A stretch of DNA of 6,873 bases from contig JAIXRT010000007.1 of the NCBI GenBank assembly GCA_027485075.1, positions 1 to 6,873 of the forward strand, read 5' to 3'. The position numbers and the translations under genes were made by a program. The notes under the pieces were generated by a model. That model did not search any database and was not told the DNA's origin. It was given only the letters and a program-made list of their open reading frames with translations. Positions 1 through 5,851 of this stretch are shown piece by piece; within the stretch, counting starts at the first letter, position 1; the number at the start of each line of letters is the position of its first letter. The DNA comes from Cytophagaceae bacterium. GTDB lineage: Bacteria; Bacteroidota; Bacteroidia; Cytophagales; Spirosomataceae.

Positions 1-2257
1 AGAGAACTCCTTGTATTTCAAATGAACCCACTCCATTACCTAAGGCTCGATTGTAACCATCTGCATAGCCAATGGCTAGTGTAGCAATTTTGCCGTTATC
101 TTTGAATTGTCCTAATCTTCCATAACCAACCGACTCCCCTTTTTTAACATTTTTGATTTGAGATATGTATGTTTTAAGTATTAAAGCGTTTTCTAAAGAC
201 TTCTTTTCTATCAAATTAGATGTAATTCCATATAAATTGATACCCAATCTGACCATATCTAGTCTGGATTCTGGATAATTTTGAATGGCAGCAGAATTCG
301 CGATATGCCATATCGGTCTATGTCCTAATTCATTACTTATTGATTTAGCTGCTTGTTTGAATTGGTTGATTTGATTTTCAGTAAATTCCTTATGTTTAGG
401 GTTTTCTGAAGCCGCTAAATGACTAAGTACACTAACAACCCATAAATGTGGCATTTGACTTAGTTTTTGAGTCAATTGATCTATTTCTTCTGGTTCAAAA
501 CCTAAGCGTTTCATACCCGTATCTAGTTTGATATGTATCTTAATGTTTTTTCCATGGTGGAAGCAATATTCATCGATGGCATCTAGCATACTGAAACTAT
601 AGATTTCCGGCTCTAAAGCATAGGCAATGATTTTCTCAAATTCTTCTACCTGTGGATTCATCACCATTATAGGTGTATATATGCCATTTTTTCGAAGATT
701 GACGCCTTCATCTGTAAAGGCTACAGTTAGATAATCAATACCTTGAGTTTGTAATACTTTGGCTATTTCTACCGCTCCTGCTCCATATGCATGGGCTTTG
801 ACCATACCCATGATTTTTGTATCATTACCTATTGTTGATTTGTAATAAGTTAGGTTGTTTTCTATGGCCTCAAGATTTATTTCTAGCTGAGTGCAATGTG
901 TCTTTGTTTCGAGTGCATTGACTATTTTTTCGAATGAAAATTTTCTCGCTCCTTTTAATAAAATGACTGAATCGTGAATTGAATTTAAATCTCCGGACTC
1001 AATTAAATCTTCTGTTGTTGTATACGTTGAAATTTGATCGAATATATGTTTATTTCTTTCTAACTGATGACCAATACCAATGACGTGATCGATTCGATGG
1101 TGCTTGATTAGTTGAACGATGGTAGGGTATAAATCACCCTCTTTTTGACCAGTTTCTATGAAGTCACTTATGATAAGAACTTTTGATTTTTCTTCATATC
1201 GTTTGAATAACGGAAGGGCCAATCTCAGCCCATCCATGTCGTTGTTGTATGAATCATCAATAAGTTGATTATTTCGGACTCCTTCTTTTATTTCAAGGCG
1301 CATCGAGATAGGTCTGATGGCTTTGCAAGCAAGTTCTATTTTAGCTTTATCTAGGCCCAATAAATGCGCCTGAATAATACAATGTGTTATATTCTCAAGT
1401 GATGCTTCATCACATAATTCAACGTGCAAATCTAAAAATACTTCAGATTGATTTTTTTTCTGAAATTTTAGTTGGCTTCTTGTTCCGTTTATTTTCCAAT
1501 AAACAAAGATTGATTGGTTAGGATCTGTTGTACTCCACGTCACTAACTCGCATGATGGGTTATTTTTTTGCATCTCCAAACGAATCCAATCATTCGTTTC
1601 TTCATTTGCTCGATAAATTAGCTTTTTGCTATGACGAAAGAGCTTTAATTTTTCGGTCAACTTAATTTTATCTGTTTCAAAATGTTGACTGTGCGCTTCG
1701 CCAAAATGTGTAAAAATTCCATATTCAGGATGAATGATGGGTTCTAATTGCTCCATCTCATTCATTTTTGAAATTCCAGCTTCAAAAATCCCTAACGTAT
1801 GTTGTGATTGAATGGTCCAAACAGAAAGTGGAACGCCAATTTGTGAGTTGAAGCTCTTGGGACTTCGCACGACATTGAATTCATTTTTTGTCAAGGAATA
1901 AAGCCACTCTTTGCATGTTGTTTTGCCATTTGAACCTGTAATACCCACTACAGGGAGGTTAAATGCGATTCGATGCAAATGAGCTAACTGTTGTAAAGTT
2001 TTGATGCTATTGTCTACGACCCATATGGATGTGTTGGTCCATAGGCTTGCTTTTTCGGGGAGGTGGCCTACCCAACTACCTTTCTCAACGATAAATTCAC
2101 GAACTCCTTTTTGATATAAAGTCTCCATATACTCGTGGCCATCATGGTTGATTCCACGTACGGCAACGAACGCCGTGTTTTCTGGATCGTAAATTTGCCT
2201 ACTATCAAGGCTAATGTAGGTTGATTTTAACTGAATAGGTTCGTTTGGATAGATCAT
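1..2257 (-). CDS. murF-alr: Bifunctional MurF ligase / alanine racemase, 3' end cut by window edge
   Basis: This cytoplasmic fusion enzyme would make two steps of peptidoglycan precursor synthesis: L-alanine to D-alanine (Alr, PLP-dependent) and ATP-dependent addition of D-Ala-D-Ala to UDP-MurNAc-tripeptide (MurF). From ATG at 2257 I read 752 uninterrupted codons to the window edge; the usual fusion is a little over 800 residues, so only the Alr C-terminus is missing. The MurF half (about 1-450) has the ATP-binding loop GITGSNGKTT (105-114), FEAG, a GEAH motif and DDSYNND (334-340). Alr begins near residue 455 (QLEINLEAIENN). It shows the PLP-lysine motif MVKAHAYG (Lys487), VGYGR with the expected catalytic Tyr712, and GYADGY (730-735). 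The common KANAYGHG form is changed to KAHAYGAG, but the lysine is kept. There is no Shine-Dalgarno sequence. The start lies 34 bp beyond the pgk terminator, so it needs readthrough or its own promoter. Fusion of these domains is known for Bacteroidota. Confidence 0.96.
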   Translation of the reverse strand, partial: MIYPNEPIQLKSTYISLDSRQIYDPENTAFVAVRGINHDGHEYMETLYQKGVREFIVEKGSWVGHLPEKASLWTNTSIWVVDNSIKTLQQLAHLHRIAFNLPVVGITGSNGKTTCKEWLYSLTKNEFNVVRSPKSFNSQIGVPLSVWTIQSQHTLGIFEAGISKMNEMEQLEPIIHPEYGIFTHFGEAHSQHFETDKIKLTEKLKLFRHSKKLIYRANEETNDWIRLEMQKNNPSCELVTWSTTDPNQSIFVYWKINGTRSQLKFQKKNQSEVFLDLHVELCDEASLENITHCIIQAHLLGLDKAKIELACKAIRPISMRLEIKEGVRNNQLIDDSYNNDMDGLRLALPLFKRYEEKSKVLIISDFIETGQKEGDLYPTIVQLIKHHRIDHVIGIGHQLERNKHIFDQISTYTTTEDLIESGDLNSIHDSVILLKGARKFSFEKIVNALETKTHCTQLEINLEAIENNLTYYKSTIGNDTKIMGMVKAHAYGAGAVEIAKVLQTQGIDYLTVAFTDEGVNLRKNGIYTPIMVMNPQVEEFEKIIAYALEPEIYSFSMLDAIDEYCFHHGKNIKIHIKLDTGMKRLGFEPEEIDQLTQKLSQMPHLWVVSVLSHLAASENPKHKEFTENQINQFKQAAKSISNELGHRPIWHIANSAAIQNYPESRLDMVRLGINLYGITSNLIEKKSLENALILKTYISQIKNVKKGESVGYGRLGQFKDNGKIATLAIGYADGYNRALGNGVGSFEIQGVL

Positions 2258-2290
2258 TTCTAATGTATGAGAACAATAGGCTAAAAATAC

Positions 2291-2319
2291 AAAAAGGCGA
2301 GGAATTGTTTCCTCGCCTT
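2291..2319 (-). terminator. Intrinsic terminator of pgk
   Basis: A perfect 11-bp stem (2294-2304 with 2309-2319) with a 4-nt loop contains a GC-rich core, GGCGAGG/CCTCGCC. Read on the minus strand it is followed by a run of five T, then GTATTTTT. It begins 22 bp after the pgk stop codon, which is the expected place for a rho-independent terminator of pgk. On the plus strand the run after the stem is only CAAAAATA, so termination is predicted in the minus direction only. Confidence 0.88.
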
Positions 2320-2341
2320 CAAAAATAATACATACGTTTTT

Positions 2342-3532
2342 TTACGCTTCTAAAGCAGCTACTCCAGGTAATGTTTTACCTTCCATATATTCCAGTAGTG
2401 CACCACCGCCAGTAGACACATAAGAAACGCGATCTCCATAGCCTGCATTGTTTACGGCTGAAGCTGAGTCACCACCACCAATCAATGAAAATGCCCCATT
2501 TTCCTCCGTTGCTTTGACTACCGCATCTGCAATTGCATTCGTACCAATGGCAAAATTTGGAAATTCAAATACGCCCATTGGGCCATTCCAAAGAATTGTT
2601 TTTGAATTAGCAATCACATCTTGAAACAATTTAATGGATTCTGGGCCAATATCTAATCCTTCCCATCCATCAGGAATCTCACCACGTCTAACTGTTTGGC
2701 GATTTGCATTGTTGTTGAAATCGTCTGCACAAACATTGTCAACAGGCATAATTAAATTAACACCTTTTGCTTTCGCTTTCTCGATCAGAGATTTTGCTAA
2801 TTCAACTTTATCGGGCTCAGAAATAGATTTTCCAATTTTTCCTCCTTCAGCTAGTGAGAAGGTATAGGTCATTCCGCCGCCAATAATCAGATTATCAACC
2901 TTATCTAATAAACGCTCGATGATTAATATTTTATCTGAAATTTTTGATCCACCCATGATTGCCGTAAACGGACGCTCCGAGTATTCTAAAATTTTCTTCG
3001 CATTATCTAATTCCGCTTGCATGACATATCCAGCTACTTTATCTGTAAAGAACTTACCCATTACAGCCGTAGAGGCATGTGCACGGTGAGCTGTTCCAAA
3101 TGCATCATTTACCCAAACGTTACCTAATTTGGCTAGTTTTTGTGCAAATTCCTCATCACCTTTTTCTTCTTCTTTATAAAAACGAAGATTCTCTAACAAC
3201 AAGATCTCGCCTGGTTGTAAATCTGCCGCTAATGCAGTAGCATCTTCTCCAATACAATCCGTTGCAAACTTAACTTTAACCCCAAATACCAACGAAAGTG
3301 GTGTTACTAAATGCTTTAAGGAATACTTTTCAGTTGGCCCATCCTTTGGACGACCTAAATGTGACATCAAGATAGCAGAACCCCCATCCGATAAAATCTT
3401 TTGGATTGTTGGAATCGTTGCTTTGATACGTGTATCATCTGTAATTTCAAATCGCTCATTAAGAGGTACGTTGAAGTCAACACGAACTAATGCTTTTTTG
3501 CCAGCAAAATTGAAATTTGAAACCGTTTGCAT
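2342..3532 (-). CDS. pgk: Phosphoglycerate kinase
   Basis: A 396-residue cytoplasmic glycolytic enzyme that reversibly transfers the phosphoryl group of 1,3-bisphosphoglycerate to ADP, giving ATP and 3-phosphoglycerate. The length is typical for bacterial PGK. The N-terminal substrate domain has RVDFNVP (17-23), Arg35 in DDTRI, SHLGRP (57-62), LLLENLRF and [13 protein letters not shown]. The C-terminal nucleotide domain has [26 protein letters not shown] (315-323), GGGDSAS (352-358) and STGGGA (373-378). All the expected motifs are present, so it should be active. The ATG at 3532 is favoured because the protein then starts just before the first conserved strand, as in relatives; there is no Shine-Dalgarno, as is usual in Bacteroidota. 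It is transcribed divergently from the fan1-like gene, and a strong terminator follows, so it is probably monocistronic. Confidence 0.98.
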   Translation of the reverse strand: MQTVSNFNFAGKKALVRVDFNVPLNERFEITDDTRIKATIPTIQKILSDGGSAILMSHLGRPKDGPTEKYSLKHLVTPLSLVFGVKVKFATDCIGEDATALAADLQPGEILLLENLRFYKEEEKGDEEFAQKLAKLGNVWVNDAFGTAHRAHASTAVMGKFFTDKVAGYVMQAELDNAKKILEYSERPFTAIMGGSKISDKILIIERLLDKVDNLIIGGGMTYTFSLAEGGKIGKSISEPDKVELAKSLIEKAKAKGVNLIMPVDNVCADDFNNNANRQTVRRGEIPDGWEGLDIGPESIKLFQDVIANSKTILWNGPMGVFEFPNFAIGTNAIADAVVKATEENGAFSLIGGGDSASAVNNAGYGDRVSYVSTGGGALLEYMEGKTLPGVAALEA

Positions 3533-3583
3533 AAATTTTGTTTCGTTAAAATTATATGTTTCACTTGAGATATATCAAGCTTG

Positions 3584-3591
3584 CAAATATA
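3584..3591 (-). promoter_or_regulatory. Candidate pgk promoter, -7 element
   Basis: On the minus strand this reads TATATTTG, an exact match to the Bacteroidota primary sigma -7 consensus TAnnTTTG. It lies 51 bp upstream of the pgk ATG, which would give a leader of roughly 45 nt. About 20 nt further upstream the sequence is T-rich (TTTTTTC), but I see no clean TTTG -33 box. The region is AT-rich, so a chance match is possible. Confidence 0.5.
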
Positions 3592-3639
3592 ACATCATTT
3601 CTGAAATTGTTGAAAAAATCTAATTTTCTGTTTAAAATC

Positions 3640-3671
3640 TTGAAAATTAACTAAAAATAGTCCTATTTTAG
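3640..3671 (+). promoter_or_regulatory. Candidate promoter for the FAN1-like gene
   Basis: TTG (3640-3642) followed 21 nt later by TATTTTAG (3664-3671) resembles the Bacteroidota TTTG / TAnnTTTG promoter with one mismatch in the -7 element. The spacing is close to the usual 19-20 nt. Transcription would start about 15-20 nt before the ATG at 3696, giving a short leader. The sequence is AT-rich and the match is imperfect. Confidence 0.3.
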
Positions 3672-3672
3672 T
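3650..3672. repeat. Inverted repeat over the putative fan1 -7 region
   Basis: ACTAAAAATAG (3650-3660) and CTATTTTAGT (3663-3672) are inverted copies that differ by one extra A and are separated by 2 nt. The right arm contains the candidate -7 element of the plus-strand gene. This could be an operator for a dimeric repressor or just low-complexity AT sequence. It does not look like a terminator: the stem has almost no GC and no T run follows. Confidence 0.35.
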
Positions 3673-3695
3673 GTAAATATTAGCTCCATTCCGCC

Positions 3696-5348
3696 ATGCA
3701 GACCCCTGCGCAAACAAATCTTTCATCCATCTATTATTGGGATAACTATCAATTTGTTCTGCGTTACATCAAAAAGCATTATAAAGATTTGCTATTTGAG
3801 CCTGAAATCGATTTTCTCAATCAATTTGATTTGCTATCTAAATCTGCTCAATGCTTGTATTTGCGGTTATGCTCACGTTCGACTCCCTGGTTTCTAACAC
3901 ATAAAATCAATTATCCTGAAATTGATTTATTACCTGACGCCTTACAAGAATTAATTGATTTTCGTTTTTTACAGAGGTATTCCGCCAATACATTATTGCC
4001 TGAATTATTGCAGGTCTTGACTAAAGAAACATGTTTGGAAATTGCGCACCAACTTTTCCCCGATCAGAAGATTTCAAAAGCATTAGCTAAACCAAATTTA
4101 GTTGACATGTTATGTAATCAACCGCATCTGAATTTGATTACAGGTGATGATTTTGTGCAGCCGACCAATAAAGGTTATTTTTTATTCACCACGTTCTTGT
4201 TTTTTGGAAGCCGTCATCGTGACCTGACCGAATTCGTTGTGCGCGATTTAGGACATCGCCAATTTGTGGATGTTTCCGAGGAGGATCTTATCCCTTATTT
4301 TGCTTCAAGGAAAGAAATTGAGCAAAAATGGCAGCTTAGTTTATGGCGTGAATGGTTTTGGGAGATCAAAGAACAACCAGATTCAGTCACATCCATTATT
4401 TTGTCTTTTGAAGCTAATATGCTTCCAATGATCTCTGATTTGACTGATTTAGTCATTCCTGCATTTGAGAAGATGCTATTTCAAGTGGGCCGACACCTCG
4501 AACGAAACCTTCTTTTGGAACATGCACTAAACGTATATGCCTATGCCTCGTCTGTAAATTCATTGGAGCGACGGGTGCGTATTTTAGCCAAATTAAAACG
4601 GATTGATGAAGCAATTTATTGGTCAGAGTTTGGACTTGAATACATCGAAAACCCTGCTGAAATCCATTTTTTTCAAGATTTTTTGGCGAAGCAAGCTTCC
4701 AAAAAACATATCAAAAAGGTAACAAGTTCGCTCAAAGACGCAGAACTTATTGAAATCGATATCACCTGGCAAGGTAATGTGGAACAAGGTGTTGTTGACT
4801 ATTTTCAAAAACAAGGTTACTATGCCACATTTTCCGAAAATCGAATTTGGAAAAATATCTTAGGTTTATTAACGTGGGATTTGCTATTTAAAGAAAAGAA
4901 TTCAGGTTATCATCACCCGTTTCAGTATGCACCGAGTCATTATGGCCAACTGGAATTTGCGGCCTTGAGCCAACAGGAATTTGCATCACGTCTGGAAATA
5001 CTTAATTCTCCTGATCAGGCATTAGCGTTCATGCAGGAGGTGGGAGAATGCCAACAAGGTAAATTGAATCCGTTAGTGGACTGGTACAGTTTGGATTGGG
5101 AGTTTGTGGGGAGATCGTTACAAGTGATTAATCCGGATGCCATGAAGTCAGTCTTGACGTATATGTGGAATCATTTAGCTACACATGCCAAAGGATTTCC
5201 TGATTTGTTTATTGAAAAAAATGGGACCTATTGCTTTATTGAGGTTAAGTCACCCAATGATCATTTATCTGCTATACAGTATTTTTGGCATGATTATTTT
5301 AGGCAAATAGAGATTCCATTTCGATTGATTCGTGTGCAGTGGAAATAA
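3696..5348 (+). CDS. FAN1-like structure-specific nuclease with VRR-NUC domain
   Basis: A 550-residue protein matching the architecture of the FAN1 family, Mg-dependent nucleases that cut 5' flaps and branched DNA and, in eukaryotes, act in interstrand crosslink repair. After a helical N-terminus containing LYLRLCSRSTPWF comes a SAP-like DNA-binding segment (about 100-140). A TPR-like helical stretch follows (about 255-340, including HALNVYAYA and RIDEAIYWSEFGLEYI). The C-terminal PD-(D/E)XK VRR-NUC domain has an upstream acid in SENRIW (Glu381), then LGLLTWDLLF, GFPDLF (Asp503), FIEVKSPND (Glu516, Lys518) and Gln528. These correspond to the catalytic E, D and ExK of FAN1, so activity is expected. 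The length is close to that of bacterial FAN1 homologues. The start ATG at 3696 has no Shine-Dalgarno. It stands alone, divergent from pgk, with no repair genes beside it, so its role in the cell is inferred from family only. I see no sign of recent transfer in composition. Confidence 0.92.
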   Translation: MQTPAQTNLSSIYYWDNYQFVLRYIKKHYKDLLFEPEIDFLNQFDLLSKSAQCLYLRLCSRSTPWFLTHKINYPEIDLLPDALQELIDFRFLQRYSANTLLPELLQVLTKETCLEIAHQLFPDQKISKALAKPNLVDMLCNQPHLNLITGDDFVQPTNKGYFLFTTFLFFGSRHRDLTEFVVRDLGHRQFVDVSEEDLIPYFASRKEIEQKWQLSLWREWFWEIKEQPDSVTSIILSFEANMLPMISDLTDLVIPAFEKMLFQVGRHLERNLLLEHALNVYAYASSVNSLERRVRILAKLKRIDEAIYWSEFGLEYIENPAEIHFFQDFLAKQASKKHIKKVTSSLKDAELIEIDITWQGNVEQGVVDYFQKQGYYATFSENRIWKNILGLLTWDLLFKEKNSGYHHPFQYAPSHYGQLEFAALSQQEFASRLEILNSPDQALAFMQEVGECQQGKLNPLVDWYSLDWEFVGRSLQVINPDAMKSVLTYMWNHLATHAKGFPDLFIEKNGTYCFIEVKSPNDHLSAIQYFWHDYFRQIEIPFRLIRVQWK

Positions 5349-5363
5349 ATTGTCACTAATTAC

Positions 5364-5394
5364 TTGACATCATTTCGAAAAAAATATACCTTTT
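5364..5394 (+). promoter_or_regulatory. Candidate hpf promoter
   Basis: TTG (5364-5366), a 20-nt spacer and TACCTTTT (5387-5394) match the Bacteroidota TTTG / TAnnTTTG promoter with one mismatch at the last base. The position, 76 bp before the first hpf ATG and just after the fan1-like stop codon, suggests hpf is transcribed on its own with a leader of about 70 nt. TTGACA here followed by TATACC also resembles a sigma-70 promoter, but the 15-nt spacing is short and the phylum does not use that form. Confidence 0.45.
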
Positions 5395-5450
5395 CAACGA
5401 ATCTAAAACGTTCTGTTTTTCGTTGGCTTTGCTAAGATTCCCAAAGCAAC
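5395..5450 (+). other. Two overlapping, mutually exclusive hairpins upstream of hpf
   Basis: Hairpin A pairs 5395-5400 with 5420-5425 (CAACGA/TCGTTG) and 5405-5409 with 5415-5419 (AAAAC/GTTTT), with a 3-nt bulge and a 5-nt loop. Hairpin B pairs 5422-5431 with 5442-5450 (GTTGGCTTTG/CAAAGCAAC, one bulged G) around a 10-nt loop. They share GTTG at 5422-5425, so only one can form. Neither is followed by a T run, so they are poor intrinsic terminators. They could be a 3' structure of the fan1-like mRNA, a leader element of hpf, or chance. Confidence 0.35.
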
Positions 5451-5469
5451 TATTCACCCTTAAAATTTA

Positions 5470-5808
5470 ATGATTATGAAAGTGCAAGTACACGCCATTC
5501 ACTTCAGTGCTGATCGTAAATTGTTGGATAGCATTCAAGCTAAGTTGAATAAGTTAGATACTTTTTACGATCGAATAACCGGAGGAGAAGTATTTTTAAA
5601 GTTGCTTACCGGAGAAGGGAAAATGCGCGAAAAGTTATTAGAAATTAAAATTGCTGTTCCTGGTGCGGTTCTCTTTGTCAAAGAAACAGCCAGATCATTT
5701 GAAGAAGCCTTGGATCTAGCCCTGAATGCATTAGCTGAACAAATTAAGCGATTTAAAGCAAAAATTAATCAAGTAAAATCAGCCAAACCCAATTTGGCCA
5801 TGGAATAA
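5470..5808 (+). CDS. hpf: Short ribosome hibernation promoting factor (HPF/RaiA family)
   Basis: A 112-residue (or 110) protein of the S30EA/HPF family, which binds the decoding centre of the 30S subunit and inactivates ribosomes in slow growth or starvation. The sequence follows the family's beta-alpha-beta-beta-beta-alpha fold. MKVQVHAIHFSAD is strand 1 and LLDSIQAKLNKLDTFYDRI is helix 1. Three strands follow (GGEVFLKLL, KLLEIKIAV, AVLFVKETA), then helix 2 (SFEEALDLALNALAEQIKRFKAKI) with its usual basic end. There is no C-terminal dimerisation domain, so this is the short form. The ATG at 5470 gives MIMKVQ; the second ATG at 5476 gives MKVQ, where relatives usually start, and may be the true start. 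Neither has a Shine-Dalgarno. The gene follows the fan1-like gene by 121 bp and ends in a palindromic terminator. Confidence 0.93.
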   Translation: MIMKVQVHAIHFSADRKLLDSIQAKLNKLDTFYDRITGGEVFLKLLTGEGKMREKLLEIKIAVPGAVLFVKETARSFEEALDLALNALAEQIKRFKAKINQVKSAKPNLAME

Positions 5809-5851
5809 AAAAGAAAACACCCAATAAAATTTTATTGGGTGTTTTCTTTTT
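5808..5851. terminator. Bidirectional intrinsic terminator between convergent genes
   Basis: A perfect 44-bp palindrome centred between 5829 and 5830, with 22-nt arms. The GC core ACACCC/GGGTGT is flanked by A runs on one side and T runs on the other, so each strand has a stem followed by TTTTCTTTTT. It terminates hpf rightward and the AAA+ ATPase gene leftward. It overlaps the last base of the hpf stop (5806-5808) and two bases of the opposite stop (5850-5852). The central AATAAAATTTTATT would open partly to form the loop. Confidence 0.93.

Noticed and set aside
2634..2867. Open frame on the plus strand inside pgk
   Set aside because: Antisense to conserved pgk codons, low-complexity product with no recognisable domain.
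3423..3623. Open frame on the plus strand over the pgk start
   Set aside because: Overlaps the conserved pgk N-terminus and its promoter region; the product has no recognisable features.
3533..3695. Small RNA or tRNA in the pgk-fan1 intergenic region
   Set aside because: AT-rich with only short AT hairpins; no cloverleaf or GC-rich structured element seen.
4623..4814. Open frame on the minus strand inside the FAN1-like gene
   Set aside because: Antisense to a well-supported gene; no start context or homology visible.
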